In this document: piece by piece, positions 25,140 to 35,141 of the stretch | How positions within the stretch are numbered: position 1 is the first letter of the stretch | Layout of the letters: each line of letters begins with the position of its first letter | NCBI GenBank assembly: GCA_030550455.1 | Contig: JAUQPH010000011.1 | Location: forward strand, 1 to 55,990 | Direction of reading: 5' to 3' | Source of the DNA: Thermoproteota archaeon | GTDB lineage: Archaea > Thermoproteota > Thermoprotei_A > Sulfolobales > NBVN01 | DNA length: 55,990 nucleotides | Notes under the pieces: generated by a model | Database searches by the model: none | What the model was told of the DNA's origin: nothing | The model's input: only the letters and a program-made list of their open reading frames with translations | Position numbers and translations under genes: made by a program

Positions 25140-26078
25140 TTACCTTTGTGGGTTAGTCGCTAGATTAGCTCTTTTCAACTTATAAAGCAGGTAGTTGTAT
25201 AATCCAACTATGACTCTGTACGTTGATCCTCTAAAAGCAGGCATAGAGTTTTCCAACTGTTTAGCGTATGCTAGCTCTACGTCATTACTTAAAATACTGT
25301 GGTATATTTCTTCGACACTTAAAACACCCTCATTAATCATGTTGCTAATGCTATAGGTCCACGAAATTAGCTTGTCTTTAGCTCTTTGTATAAAGACGTC
25401 CGGGTTCTCGGTAATAACTCCATAGTGTGTTACTGCTATCTTTTTTGGTCGAAGCTTCAGCATCAGGTCTAGACTACTTAGGTACTCATCTCCATTGAAT
25501 GGATGAACGGTAACCGGGTATATCCTCTCGTTAAAGTAGTTAGCTATAGAATCACCGGCAAAGAGAATGCCTATGGGATCGAGCATGTAGGATACGTGGT
25601 GCGTAGCATGCCCGGGAGTGTAAATGGGTACTAACACGAGGTCACCTAAATTAAGTCCAGCTCTATCTTCTGCTACTAAAATTCGACTTTGTGGAACAGG
25701 TTTAGGTTCTCCTAGTAGCCTCGCTACATCTCCGAGAACTTCAAGTGATGAACTCCAGAGCTTAGAAGGGTCAGTTAAGTGCTTAACTCCACGTGGGTGA
25801 ACGAGTACTTTAGCACTCGGTAAATACTCAAGTAAGTCACCAACAACACCAGAATGGTCTATGTGAACATGCGTTAACACTATGTACACTTCTTTAAAGC
25901 GGTCTAAACTCAATGCGTCGATGAGCTTCTTATAGCTCTCTAGAGAGGCTTTTGGACCCGGGTCGACTATAGCCGCAGAGTCTCCTCTCAATATGACATA
26001 AGTCGCTAGCCACCCAGTTGTACCCGATGGTTCTAAGTCAACCATCAGTACTCCTTCTACGATGTTTTTCACTCTCAT
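25140..26078 (-). CDS. Metallo-beta-lactamase-fold hydrolase
   Basis: 312 residues. Metal ligands are visible in LTHVHIDHSGVV, the later His in YTPGHATHHVS, Asp in FAGDSI and His in VTHYGV. A C-terminal helical extension of about 80 residues follows. It belongs to the glyoxalase II-like group; the natural substrate is unknown. It is a single gene with its ATG after a clear intergenic gap. Confidence 0.88.
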   Translation of the reverse strand: MRVKNIVEGVLMVDLEPSGTTGWLATYVILRGDSAAIVDPGPKASLESYKKLIDALSLDRFKEVYIVLTHVHIDHSGVVGDLLEYLPSAKVLVHPRGVKHLTDPSKLWSSSLEVLGDVARLLGEPKPVPQSRILVAEDRAGLNLGDLVLVPIYTPGHATHHVSYMLDPIGILFAGDSIANYFNERIYPVTVHPFNGDEYLSSLDLMLKLRPKKIAVTHYGVITENPDVFIQRAKDKLISWTYSISNMINEGVLSVEEIYHSILSNDVELAYAKQLENSMPAFRGSTYRVIVGLYNYLLYKLKRANLATNPQR

Positions 26079-26305
26079 GTTGCCACACCACTACCTGAAC
26101 CGAAAGACAGAAACTTAAGCGTATGTTGATTACGTTAAGATAGATTGAGGTAGAACATTATCACTTGGGTCTACATAAGGTCTTTGAATTTATTACTTAC
26201 GTGTCCCGAGATCTCTCCGACTTTTGGAGGTAGCGTAGCTCTATAACCGATACGAGAGAAATGAGGTAACACGTGAGCACTAGAACCTTGAGGTAATAGC
26301 TTCCC

Positions 26306-27037
26306 CTAAGCGATCTTTCTAAGAGTGTTTAAGAAATTTATGCCTCCCTTGAAGTCCAGTGGAGAAGACACTAGGAATCCGTCAACTAGGTGAGAACTAC
26401 TTGAAGCTACCTCGAGTGCTTTCTCTATGGAGAGTACCTTCTCCCTACCTAGGAGATTGGCTAAAGCTTCATAGCTGTTCTCGGTAGCGATGATCAGATA
26501 CGGATATATTTTAACGTTAGCACTTCTTGCTATTCTAGAGACTCTCTCCAGAATCTCGGAGGTTTTTTCAGTGAGGTTTAATACGAGGTAAAAGTCAGCG
26601 CTAGAGCTCATCCTCTTAAGGATCTCGGTTAGGCCTTTTCTCAAACTTAAGGTAAGACCTGGGCTTATGTTAAGGCCAAGCTGCTTAACTAAACTTACGG
26701 CATCTTCCGGCTCTACGTCTTTAACAACGCTAGAGTTAGGTACTAAATCACCTCTAACGTAGACTACTCGCTCAACTCCACAAAGTTCTAAGCTCTTTGT
26801 TGCTGACGTTAAGGCCACACGGCTCAAGTCTATAGTTCTGATATGGGCAATAACTTTGACTTCCTCCATAGCCTTAACAAGGCAGCTAACTAGAGGAGAA
26901 AACTGAGAAGTAGAACCCATGGGAGAATCGGGAACGTCTATCCAATCAACTAGCTCTTTAAGAACGCTTAGTCTAGCGCGCAGTTCCCCTCTTCTTTTAA
27001 CAGGCGTGAGCTCGTAAAGTAACTCCAAGCGAGTCAC
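26306..27037 (-). CDS. Methylenetetrahydrofolate reductase-like (MetF-fold) protein
   Basis: 243 residues. It starts TRLELLYELTPVKRR, with the family's early Glu, then the IDVPDSPMGSTSQFSPL loop, an IAHIRTIDLSR segment in place of the HixCR.N motif, and VERVVYVRGD, matching the ...LRGD motif of MTHFR. It is shorter than bacterial MetF. It follows the split methionine synthase genes on the same strand with a gap of 89 bases, supporting a role in supplying methyl groups for methionine, on folate or another pterin. Confidence 0.78.
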   Translation of the reverse strand: MTRLELLYELTPVKRRGELRARLSVLKELVDWIDVPDSPMGSTSQFSPLVSCLVKAMEEVKVIAHIRTIDLSRVALTSATKSLELCGVERVVYVRGDLVPNSSVVKDVEPEDAVSLVKQLGLNISPGLTLSLRKGLTEILKRMSSSADFYLVLNLTEKTSEILERVSRIARSANVKIYPYLIIATENSYEALANLLGREKVLSIEKALEVASSSSHLVDGFLVSSPLDFKGGINFLNTLRKIA

Positions 27038-27126
27038 CTGGGCTATCTATCTTGGTCTTTGAGACATTTTATAAAGCAACATTGACTAGTCTAGTGCTCT
27101 GTCCCCTCTAAGTTTCCCTGCTTTAA

Positions 27127-28131
27127 TTACCATTCTTCCCTAGCTAGTCGAGCTGCCTCCACTATGTTTTTGAGCTTGGCTTTAGCGATCTCTCTAGGCA
27201 ACCTCTTGAGACCACAATCTGGGTCAAGATATACTTTCTCCGGCCCTATGAAACCCTCCTTCATTAACTTATCGATAGCTTCTTTAATTTCTCTTACGCT
27301 CTCTACTTGAAAACTGTGTACATCGACGACACCGTAGCCTAGCTCCTTGTTGTAGCCTAGCTCTTTAAGATGCGGCAGCAACCTGAAGTTGCTGTTCTTC
27401 ATTTCTAGGTCGAACTGATCAACAGGGTAATCTAGGATAAATGGAAGAATTTTCTCTAACCTTCCGTAGCACACGTGAATTATCTTCTTTGCGCTGATGC
27501 CCTTAAACACTACGTCGATAGCTTCTTTGAGCATGTCGGCTTCTTCTTTGAAGGGTTTCGTAGATAGAGCCGGTTCATCTATCTGTATATACTCTACCCC
27601 TCTTTTGACTAGTTCTTCGACTTCTCTCCTAATAGCTTTAGCTATGTCCATCACTAGCTCTTTTCTATCTCTGTAGTGTAGATCGAAGCTCCACTCAAGC
27701 ATAGTGTACGGACCGGTTATTGTCGCCTTAACTGGTCTCCCGTTGCTTACACTAAAGGCGTAGCTCCATAGATCAGCAGTTATAGGTTCCACCCACTCTA
27801 CTTTCTCGACTACGATAGGCTTCTTGAAGTACTCGTTATCGAATACTCTAACCCACCCACCGGAGCTAAAGCCCTTAAGCCTCTCCGCAAAGTACACAAC
27901 CATATCGTCTCGAGCTTGCTCACCGTCACTCACTATATCGATACCTGCCCACAAATGGTCTGCCACTACTTCTCTTATCGACGGCTTCACCATCTCTTTA
28001 AACTCCTCCTCCGTTATCCGCCCAGACTTCCTCATCTTGATAGCGTTTTCTGCTTGCTCTGTCTTTGGGTAGCTACCTACAACTGTTGTAGGAAACTTTT
28101 TTGGTACTTCGTACCGAGTCACGAACCCCAC
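27127..28131 (-). CDS. metE: Methionine synthase, cobalamin-independent, catalytic (MetE C-terminal) type
   Basis: 334 residues equal to the C-terminal catalytic half of bacterial MetE. Motifs are [31 protein letters not shown] and zinc ligands in IIHVCYG (His, Cys) and YLDPDCGLK (Cys). It transfers a methyl group from a pterin or other donor to homocysteine. It overlaps the upstream partner gene by 13 bases. Confidence 0.92.
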   Translation of the reverse strand: MGFVTRYEVPKKFPTTVVGSYPKTEQAENAIKMRKSGRITEEEFKEMVKPSIREVVADHLWAGIDIVSDGEQARDDMVVYFAERLKGFSSGGWVRVFDNEYFKKPIVVEKVEWVEPITADLWSYAFSVSNGRPVKATITGPYTMLEWSFDLHYRDRKELVMDIAKAIRREVEELVKRGVEYIQIDEPALSTKPFKEEADMLKEAIDVVFKGISAKKIIHVCYGRLEKILPFILDYPVDQFDLEMKNSNFRLLPHLKELGYNKELGYGVVDVHSFQVESVREIKEAIDKLMKEGFIGPEKVYLDPDCGLKRLPREIAKAKLKNIVEAARLAREEW

Positions 28132-29141
28132 CCCGAAGTCTCTGTGTACCCTAGCTTCGATAAAAGCTTGTTCGCTAAGATCCTCAAGTTCCTTAGTTTA
28201 GAGATACTATACTCGTAAGGTATGAGGTCTAGCCACGTAGTTGTTGTGATACCTACCTCACTACCATCGTAATTCCTTAGGATTTCAGTAGCTATTTCCA
28301 CCAGTGTGTCGAGAGGGTCATCGTAGATCGTTCTAGCGTTTACTAGTCCGAGAACGGCGCAGTGAGAGCCAAAGCCTTTAGCCTTTACGAGTTTTAGTGA
28401 GCTACTCGGGGAGTCTCCTATATCAACGGAAACACACGTAACTTTAGATTCTAAGACTTTATCGTATACTCCTGGTTGAGGTGTGCCGTAGTATAGAGCG
28501 AGGACTGTTTTAGACGAACCAGCTGATCTAGCTATTCTACTCACTAACTCAGCTGCTAGCATCCCAGCATCAGGAGAAATATCGGGGTCACTGAGGATCG
28601 GCTCATCTATTTGAACCATGGATGCTCCTGCTTCTACAGCGAGCTTAACCTCGCTAGCTAAGAGATCAGCTATACTCGAAGCAAGTTCTTCTTGGCTAAT
28701 GCCAGCACTATTTTTCGACATGTATGCGAACGTTACTGGTCCAGGTATTACCACCTTAATTTCCGCAGGCTCGGTGAAAGCTATGTACCTTCGGACCCGA
28801 GGTGCCCAAACGTACGAAGAAGCTTCAGGTTTTCCGGTAAAGAGTGGGATTCTGTAGAAGAAGTTATTATCGAAATACCTCAGGAGGTTCGTGGGAGTAA
28901 CATTACGCCAAGCGGAAACGAAAGGCCTAAAAAGGTCGTGCCAGTCTAGTAACCCATCAGTTACATACCTCATGCCAGCCGAGATCTGAACTCCGAGTAC
29001 AACTAGTGACGAACTAACCAAGACTTTCTCTAATTCCTCGTAGCTGATTAGACCCTTCTCGTAGTCTCTGAGGGTCTTCCTTAAGACCCTATTTCTAGGA
29101 AAGCCGCCTAGAGGTGAGCACCACACCTCTATGGTAACCAC
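28119..29141 (-). CDS. MetE-like partner protein lacking zinc ligands
   Basis: 340 residues with the same barrel fold as Met[28 protein letters not shown] and [11 protein letters not shown]. Where the catalytic half has HVCYG this protein has LALYYGTP, and the C-terminal DPDCGLK is replaced by [11 protein letters not shown], so the zinc site is gone. It resembles the N-terminal half of long MetE and probably forms a complex with the 27127-28131 product. The overlapping stop and start suggest equal translation. Confidence 0.85.
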   Translation of the reverse strand: MVTIEVWCSPLGGFPRNRVLRKTLRDYEKGLISYEELEKVLVSSSLVVLGVQISAGMRYVTDGLLDWHDLFRPFVSAWRNVTPTNLLRYFDNNFFYRIPLFTGKPEASSYVWAPRVRRYIAFTEPAEIKVVIPGPVTFAYMSKNSAGISQEELASSIADLLASEVKLAVEAGASMVQIDEPILSDPDISPDAGMLAAELVSRIARSAGSSKTVLALYYGTPQPGVYDKVLESKVTCVSVDIGDSPSSSLKLVKAKGFGSHCAVLGLVNARTIYDDPLDTLVEIATEILRNYDGSEVGITTTTWLDLIPYEYSISKLRNLRILANKLLSKLGYTETSGWGS

Positions 29142-29293
29142 CCCGGTCTTACCTGGTTAATTAAGCACGTTTAGACGCTAAAAGCTTTATGGTTTACGAC
29201 TGACGGCTTCATTCCAAAGCGGAGAAGTGGGTAATGCGTGTTATCGTTAGAAGTTCTAGATACATCGTTCTCTAAGTCAAAGGAGATTTCGCT

Positions 29294-29881
29294 TTACCAG
29301 AACCCTACTAACCCGAGGACGAGGCCTATGACGGCGAAGAGCCCCACCGCAACGAGAGGTTCTACTCGGAATACTTCGACGAGGATTATTGAGGCAGATG
29401 TCAGTAAGATAGTAACTATTGTTTGGGTATGTGATAGTCCTCTAAAGATTCCTCTTGCTAATGTAACTACCGCAACCAAAATAAGGCTGAGCGCAGCAAT
29501 CCTAATCCCTTTAAGCAGACTTTTAACTAGCAGGTGTTGATAATAGTGATGTAGTACTGTAATAACTGTGAATGCGATTAAGAAAGTTGGAATAACTACT
29601 GCTATTATTGCTACTATCGACCCGATAAATCCAGCAACTCTATACCCAACGAAAGTTGCCATCTTGACAGTTATGGGACCTGGGACACCTTCTGTTAGTG
29701 CTATTAAGTCTATAAACTCTGACTCTACAAGCAGTTTTCTGTTCTCTACAAGCTCGTATTTCAAGATTGGAATAACTACGTGACCGCCTCCAAACATGAT
29801 AAGTCCTGCTTTAAGGAAGGCTATAAAAAGGTCTAGTATGTCTTTAAATAGATGTTCCACTGCCACACACCAGCATCTCAA
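29294..29881 (-). CDS. Chromate transporter family protein, single-domain (half ChrA)
   Basis: 195 residues, strongly hydrophobic with about six membrane segments. The family motif FGGGHVVIPILK and the loop LTEGVPGPITVKMATFVGYRVAG are intact. Short ChrA proteins usually occur as adjacent pairs; only one is present here, so it may act as a homodimer. The first residues before VEHLFKDIL are cysteine-rich and may not be translated; an in-frame GTG there is an alternative start. The substrate anion is unknown. Confidence 0.85.
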   Translation of the reverse strand: MRCWCVAVEHLFKDILDLFIAFLKAGLIMFGGGHVVIPILKYELVENRKLLVESEFIDLIALTEGVPGPITVKMATFVGYRVAGFIGSIVAIIAVVIPTFLIAFTVITVLHHYYQHLLVKSLLKGIRIAALSLILVAVVTLARGIFRGLSHTQTIVTILLTSASIILVEVFRVEPLVAVGLFAVIGLVLGLVGFW

Positions 29882-29988
29882 TGAGATCTCGTTTATTAAG
29901 GTTTAAGGTAATCAATACTAAGCGGGTTTTAAATAAGCTTGTCGAAGCAGGAAGATGACAATGTGTTCCATAAACCCACACCTATACG

Positions 29989-30198
29989 GTGTACAGCTCA
30001 GGTTTTCGAGATTTTAACGCCTTAATTGCGGTTATGTTCCCGTTTGCGCGATCAGCTTACCTCGGTTCTCTTACTGTTTCAGTAAGTCATGATTCGATAT
30101 CCTTAAAGGACTGTGTACTTACGGTGGTTTCTGACTCGAGAGGTCTGAAGCTAGCTGTGAGGAGGATTTCGAGTGAACTACTGAAAACATCCCAATAG
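29989..30198 (+). CDS. Small hypothetical protein (69 aa)
   Basis: GTG start. The product has strand-helix-strand-strand-helix character (LTVSVSHDSIS, CVLTVVSDSRGLKLAVRRI) faintly like the KEOPS subunit Pcc1 but without its LRxxxNSYLR end. It is divergent from the chromate transporter and followed after 87 bases by a structured non-coding element. Coding is plausible but not certain. Confidence 0.45.
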   Translation: MYSSGFRDFNALIAVMFPFARSAYLGSLTVSVSHDSISLKDCVLTVVSDSRGLKLAVRRISSELLKTSQ

Positions 30199-30284
30199 CA
30201 ACATCGATTAACTTATTGTAATGTAGACAGTCTCAGTAATCAGCTAGGTTGTCGTGTTATGGAATTAGTAGAGTAGGGCTCGCA

Positions 30285-30503
30285 ACTGTTTTGATGCGTT
30301 AGGTTTAAAGGTTTTCGTAATTTTTCGTGATGGGGAGAGGTACTTTGAGACACCTAGAGGTAGAGCTAGGTGTGAGCTCCGTGTCGTTGAGCTCGAGCAG
30401 TGCCCGTGACTCCTGCGTAGAGTGGCTAGTAGCCACAGTGAACCGTAGGGCTGAGGTACAACCCACCCTAGGAAAACCTACAAAACCTAGAGCGAGAAAC
30501 GGT
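30285..30503 (+). ncRNA. Dispersed structured element, copy A (candidate new ncRNA family)
   Basis: The terminal helix pairs ACTGTTT (30285-30291) with AAACGGT (30497-30503). A second long helix pairs 30309-30328 with 30470-30488. Inside are CACCTAG/CTAGGTG (30351-30357/30366-30372), GAGCTC/GAGCTC (30374-30379/30389-30394), a core starting GTGCCCGTGACTCCTGCG at 30400, and hairpin GTGGCT-AGT-AGCCAC. The block 30374-30471 matches copy B (45825-45923) at roughly four of five positions. Differences are almost all C/T or G/A changes, which keep RNA pairs. A 65-codon frame here is judged a by-product. Confidence 0.72.
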
Positions 30504-30613
30504 GGGAATAAGTGCTTTAACTGATAGTTAGATGACTAACTGCAGAGTAATATTGTGCGAGTGGCTAATTCGGGTTATTACTTAAAAGTACTTGATTTCT
30601 TAGGTCTTCAGCG

Positions 30614-31102
30614 GTGCCAGTACTGGTAAGTAGGAGTAGGCTGACGAGGATTTTGTACGATATGAAGATGTTGAGGCGTAGGCTAGAGCTACTAGAAGTA
30701 AGGCTAGAGAGAAGCTTGGAAAGCAAGAAGAGTAAAGAAGCTGAAAACAGTATAATTAGGTCGTATAGTAACGCCATAAGACAAATTAGGTTTGTTGTAT
30801 ACTCCTTAGAAGTCCTCGAGGTTAAATTAGAGAGTATTCTCACATTAAACGCTATGACTCAGGACCTAGTGATTGTCAGAGAGGCTCTCAAAGAGTTAAG
30901 TAGGAGAGTTAGAAGCTTACCGGAGGTGTCAGCCATCTTAGATGACATAGGTGATAGTATTGGAGATGTCATGGCTGAAATACCGGTAGACGTAGATCAG
31001 CAGGTAATAGCAGTACGTAGAGAAGCCGCTAAGAAGATCCTCGAGGAGGCAGAAAGATTGGTTGAGACAGATAATAGTAAAGCTTCCCAAATCGCTAGCT
31101 AG
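30614..31102 (+). CDS. cdvB: ESCRT-III / CdvB-like protein (Snf7 family)
   Basis: 162 residues, nearly all helical. A basic N-terminal hairpin (LRRRLELLEVRLERSL) is followed by YSNAIRQIRFVVYSLEVLEVKLESI, then a VREALKELSRRVRSLPE segment and IGDSIGDVMAEI, as in the Snf7 core of archaeal CdvB proteins. It should polymerise at membranes in cell division or vesicle formation. The C-terminus is short and lacks a clear MIM2 or winged-helix domain, so it looks like a CdvB paralogue rather than CdvB itself. TATA-like ACTTAAAAGT at about 30580 suggests a leaderless start at this GTG. Confidence 0.8.
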   Translation: MPVLVSRSRLTRILYDMKMLRRRLELLEVRLERSLESKKSKEAENSIIRSYSNAIRQIRFVVYSLEVLEVKLESILTLNAMTQDLVIVREALKELSRRVRSLPEVSAILDDIGDSIGDVMAEIPVDVDQQVIAVRREAAKKILEEAERLVETDNSKASQIAS

Positions 31103-31265
31103 CTCCTTCTCACGTAACAAGCACTGTCAACATATGAAGAACTTTATGTCTTGATCTACGGCATATAGAGTCGTGTGGGAATCACTCTTGATCAACTCTA
31201 TGTTAGGAGTCAAAAGAGATTTATAAAAGTATTATCCTTGAGAATAGTCACTTAGACTCCTTTTT

Positions 31266-31940
31266 CTACGTCATCTTAATGACAAACACGTCGTTCTTTT
31301 TCTCCAGAATTCCTAACTCTACGAGTGTGTTTAGCGCTAACTTGAAGTAAGCATCACCTACGAATATACCGTAGCTTTCCTCGAACTCTGTCTTGATCTC
31401 GTTATAGGACCACTCCCTCTTTATCTCTTTTTTCTCTAGTAAAATTCTCTTAATGAACTGTGTGGTGTCTTCATGTCTAGTCCACGGGTATTGGAACCAG
31501 ATCCACTCCTTTACTTCAATATAGTAAAAGTCTGGCTTAATTTTAGCTACTGGAGATATCCACTGAAGAGCCGCTATCTTCAGGTCCTTAGGGTTCCACT
31601 CTGAAGCTATAAAGTCTTTTGCAAGTATTAGAGTATCTCCTGTATCAACTATGTCGTCAACCAGAAGAGCTCTCAGGCCACTGAGGTCTACTTTGTAAGG
31701 AAACTTTATTAGAGCTTTTTCAGCTACTTTAGCTGCTTCAGTCCAGTGCTGGCTCTGCAGCGAGATCAGGTTATCTACTAACAGAAAGTCGCAAATCAAG
31801 CGGGCAGGAACGTAACCCCCTCTAGATACGGCAATGACTATATCGGGCTTAAACCCTCTTCTCTTTATGGTTTCCGCAAGCCCCATACTCCACTCGACTA
31901 TCTCGTCCCAGGTAACCAGCTTCGTTGGTACTCTTACCAC
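31266..31940 (-). CDS. Purine phosphoribosyltransferase with C-terminal winged-helix-like extension
   Basis: 224 residues. The PRPP loop ALLVDDIVDTGDTL near residue 90 and VIAVSRGGYVPARLI identify a type I PRTase of the archaeal guanine/xanthine/hypoxanthine group. EVKEWIWFQYPW contributes to base binding. About 65 residues at the C-terminus resemble a small helical domain (LALNTLVELGILEKK). It probably salvages purine bases; the exact base is not clear. Confidence 0.85.
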   Translation of the reverse strand: MVRVPTKLVTWDEIVEWSMGLAETIKRRGFKPDIVIAVSRGGYVPARLICDFLLVDNLISLQSQHWTEAAKVAEKALIKFPYKVDLSGLRALLVDDIVDTGDTLILAKDFIASEWNPKDLKIAALQWISPVAKIKPDFYYIEVKEWIWFQYPWTRHEDTTQFIKRILLEKKEIKREWSYNEIKTEFEESYGIFVGDAYFKLALNTLVELGILEKKNDVFVIKMT

Positions 31941-32122
31941 AGATAACCACCAAAATAGTGAATAGAGTCGTAAACATATTTAAGGATAGCTACTACTGTG
32001 ATTAAACTCTAAGTGAGTTATGAAAGCCGCTAATGCGCGTATAAGTGGTTCTTCGTAGCAGTATATCTTTTTTGGTAAGATATAGAGTTTGGGGATGAGT
32101 TATCAGTGGAAGTGAAGTAGAG

Positions 32123-34285
32123 TTGCGAGTAGAGAGCGTGGGACCTCGCGACGTAGGCAGAAAGATTGCTAGAGTCCCCAGAAAGCATATGGAGGTTTTG
32201 GGAGTCGGCTATGGGGACTTCATTGAAGTAGAGGGTCCTAGGTCTTCAGTAATACTTCAAGTAAGACCAGCGTATCCAGAAGACGAAGGATCGAATGTCA
32301 TTAGGATAGATGGTTATACTCGAGAGGCTATAGGTGTATCTATAGGAGACTATGTCACTGTCAGGAAAATTAGAGTAGTCAAAGGGCAGAGAGTCGTTAT
32401 AGCCCCAATAGACTTTAGGTTAGAAGCTCCGGAGCAGTTTGCTAGCTTCATTAAAGAGAGACTTCTAAACAAAGCAGTTAAAAAAGGTGAGATAATATTC
32501 GTAAGTCTTCCGTACTATGCCGAACCCTTCAGGTTCGTTGTTAAGTCATGTGACCCAGCTCAAGTAGTGTTTATAGACTACGATACAAGGCTGGATGTAA
32601 GTCCAGAACCAGTAACGATCGAGGCCCTCGAGAGGCTGAGAGGTGTTCCAAGAGTAACCTGGGAGGATATCGGAGACTTAGAGGAAGTAAAAGAAAGAAT
32701 TCGTGAGATGGTAGAGCTTCCACTAAAACACCCGGAGTTCTTTAAGCACTTAGGTATCGAGCCCCCCAAAGGTGTGCTATTATACGGTCCCCCTGGTGTA
32801 GGAAAGACACTCCTAGCTAAAGCTTTGGCCAATGAAATAGGTGCTTACTTTATAGCGATAAACGGTCCTGAGATTATGAGTAAATACTACGGTGAGTCTG
32901 AGGCGAGACTCAGAGAGATATTTGAAGAAGCTCAAAAGAACGCGCCAGCGATAATATTTATAGACGAAATCGACGCTATAGCACCTAAGCGTGAGGAAGT
33001 TGTAGGTGAAGTAGAAAAAAGAGTTGTATCACAATTACTCACATTAATGGACGGACTTAAAGAGAGAGGTAAGGTTATCGTTATTGGAGCTACGAATAGA
33101 GTTGATGCTATCGATCCGGCACTAAGAAGACCCGGCAGATTTGATAGAGAGATAGAAATTCCCCCACCTGATAAACATGCCCGAAGATCAATTCTCGAGG
33201 TACACACGAGGAATATACCTCTAGCAGAGGACGTCAACCTTGACGGACTAGCTAACATAACACACGGTTTTACTGGGGCAGACTTAGCGGCTTTAGTTAA
33301 GGAGGCAGCTATGAATGCCCTCAGAAGATTTCTCAGAAACGAGAGGGTGGACCTAAGCAAACCGGTACCCCCGGAGTTGTTAGAGAAGTTGAAGGTAACT
33401 CAGCAGGACTTCATGGAAGCACTGAAGGTAGTGCACCCAACACTAATGCGTGAGGTACTAGTTGAAGTACCAGAGGTCCACTGGGATGATATTGGAGGTC
33501 TAGACTCCGTTAAGCAGGCTTTAAAGGAGGCCGTAGAGTGGCCTTTAAAGCATCCAGAAGTCTTCGAGAAAATGGGTATAAGACCTCCAAGAGGGATTCT
33601 TCTCTACGGACCTCCAGGTTGTGGTAAGACCCTTCTAGCTAAAGCTGTAGCAACAGAGGCTAACGCAAACTTTATTGCCATAAAGGGTCCAGAGATCCTC
33701 AGCAAGTGGGTGGGTGAGTCTGAGAAAGCTATAAGAGAGATCTTTAGGAGAGCTAGGCAGGTAGCGCCAACAGTAGTATTCTTTGACGAAATAGATGCCA
33801 TAGTGCCAGTTAGAGGGATGAGGCACGATACTGAAGTAACAGACAGAATAGTCAACCAGCTTCTAGCTGAGCTAGACGGTATTCAGAATTTAAAGAATGT
33901 CGTAGTACTCGGTGCGACAAACAGAGTCGATCTCATAGACCCTGCCCTGCTCAGGCCTGGAAGATTTGATAGAGTGATCTATGTACCACCACCAGACAAA
34001 AAGGCCAGGTATGAAATACTAAAGATCCATACGAGAAACGTGCCACTAGGTACGGATGTAGATCTTGAAAAAATAGCTGAGTTAACCGAGGGATATAGCG
34101 GGGCAGACCTCGAGGCGCTAGTAAGAGAGGCGGTGATGATGGCGCTTAGAGAGAGTTTCTCAGTGAGACCAGTTGAGAATAGGTACTTCATCGAGGCTAT
34201 GAAGGTCGTGAAGCCATCTCTAACTAGTGAAATAGTTAACAAGTACGAAAGGCTCTACAGCGATTTAAAGAAGTTCATAATATGA
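32123..34285 (+). CDS. vat: VAT/Cdc48-family AAA+ ATPase
   Basis: 720 residues from TTG. An N-terminal double-psi barrel domain (residues 1-90, [18 protein letters not shown]) precedes two AAA modules. D1 has Walker A GPPGVGKT, Walker [11 protein letters not shown], sensor [21 protein letters not shown]2 has GPPGCGKT and [11 protein letters not shown]. The family unfolds proteins, often for the proteasome. Its stop is followed directly by a TTG starting the next gene, so it begins a three-gene operon with two unknown genes. Confidence 0.95.
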   Translation: MRVESVGPRDVGRKIARVPRKHMEVLGVGYGDFIEVEGPRSSVILQVRPAYPEDEGSNVIRIDGYTREAIGVSIGDYVTVRKIRVVKGQRVVIAPIDFRLEAPEQFASFIKERLLNKAVKKGEIIFVSLPYYAEPFRFVVKSCDPAQVVFIDYDTRLDVSPEPVTIEALERLRGVPRVTWEDIGDLEEVKERIREMVELPLKHPEFFKHLGIEPPKGVLLYGPPGVGKTLLAKALANEIGAYFIAINGPEIMSKYYGESEARLREIFEEAQKNAPAIIFIDEIDAIAPKREEVVGEVEKRVVSQLLTLMDGLKERGKVIVIGATNRVDAIDPALRRPGRFDREIEIPPPDKHARRSILEVHTRNIPLAEDVNLDGLANITHGFTGADLAALVKEAAMNALRRFLRNERVDLSKPVPPELLEKLKVTQQDFMEALKVVHPTLMREVLVEVPEVHWDDIGGLDSVKQALKEAVEWPLKHPEVFEKMGIRPPRGILLYGPPGCGKTLLAKAVATEANANFIAIKGPEILSKWVGESEKAIREIFRRARQVAPTVVFFDEIDAIVPVRGMRHDTEVTDRIVNQLLAELDGIQNLKNVVVLGATNRVDLIDPALLRPGRFDRVIYVPPPDKKARYEILKIHTRNVPLGTDVDLEKIAELTEGYSGADLEALVREAVMMALRESFSVRPVENRYFIEAMKVVKPSLTSEIVNKYERLYSDLKKFII

Positions 34286-34735
34286 TTGCCGAAATACGTG
34301 GTGCGGTCGTTGGACGTTAAAACCCTCTATCGAAACCTGGAGACCAACGTTCTCAGGAGAGATACTATAAGTAAGAAGTTAAAGAAGAGTTGTGGTAAGT
34401 CGCTCAAAGATGAAGACATAGTTAAAATCTTAGATCAAGTTAAACTCCTTAGGACGTCGAGAAAATCTCTTGCTAGAATCTTGAGTAAGCTTAGGGAGTA
34501 TGAGAGTTTCGAAGGTTTCGAAGAACCTTTGACTACGATTATAGAGTACATGTACGCTGTCGGAGTTCATGTGGAGAAAGAGATATTGCTTAGTGTAGCA
34601 GAGCTACTTGGAAAACATCAAAGCACCAAGAGCTACGCAGATGAGATCTTAAACATAGACATCGTGGAGATAGAAAAGCTTTCGGAGGACTTGAGGACAA
34701 CTTACACAGTAATTAGGGCAAGGCTAAAAACATGA
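34286..34735 (+). CDS. Hypothetical helical protein linked to VAT (149 aa)
   Basis: It starts at a TTG immediately after the VAT stop, with no gap, and its end overlaps the next gene by 4 bases. The protein is charged and mostly helical (SLKDEDIVKILDQVKLLRTSRKSLAR, without metal or catalytic motifs). It is not recognised as a known family. Its position suggests a VAT cofactor or substrate adaptor, but that is inference. Confidence 0.72.
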   Translation: MPKYVVRSLDVKTLYRNLETNVLRRDTISKKLKKSCGKSLKDEDIVKILDQVKLLRTSRKSLARILSKLREYESFEGFEEPLTTIIEYMYAVGVHVEKEILLSVAELLGKHQSTKSYADEILNIDIVEIEKLSEDLRTTYTVIRARLKT

Positions 34736-35115
34736 GTATCTGCCCATGGTATAAGGACGGGTATTGTACTTCTCCATTGCTGGACGGACCTTCAGCAGAC
34801 GTAGTCAACAAAGTCCAGTGTCTTGGTGGTCGCGAGCTTTATATTCAGTGCAGGTACTATCGCGAAACCCAAGAGGTTTCAGAAGGAAGTTACGACGTAT
34901 TTGGTAAACCATTCCTCATGGTGCACGGAATCGATAAACCACCAGACGTGTCATGCGAGTTTGCTAAAGTTTTCAAGCACGAGCAAGGGAAGTATCTCGT
35001 TGGGTGCCTCGTTCTTAAAAGATTTCTCGGAGTCCATGAAGTAAGTCAGTGTAGTAGCTATTGGAAGAGCTGTCCTTACAGGAGAATAGGTCTTAAACTA
35101 GGCGTAACGCTTTAG
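34732..35115 (+). CDS. Cysteine-rich hypothetical protein (127 aa) in the VAT operon
   Basis: ATG start within an ATGA overlap. Eight cysteines fall in two groups: MSICPWYKDGYC with two more by residue 40, and four in the second half ending SSYWKSCPYRR. The pattern suggests two metal or Fe-S sites, or a duplicated small domain. No family is recognised. It may connect the VAT complex to metal or redox state. Confidence 0.7.
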   Translation: MSICPWYKDGYCTSPLLDGPSADVVNKVQCLGGRELYIQCRYYRETQEVSEGSYDVFGKPFLMVHGIDKPPDVSCEFAKVFKHEQGKYLVGCLVLKRFLGVHEVSQCSSYWKSCPYRRIGLKLGVTL

Positions 35116-35141
35116 CTTAAGTGTTAAAGCTACAGAGTAAG

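Noticed and set aside
30327-30524. 65-codon frame on the plus strand
   Set aside because: It lies inside element copy A, has no ribosome binding site, and the homologous copy B does not keep the frame.
32123-34285. CdvC/Vps4 partner of the CdvB-like protein
   Set aside because: The protein has two AAA modules and a Cdc48 N-domain, not an MIT domain with a single AAA module.
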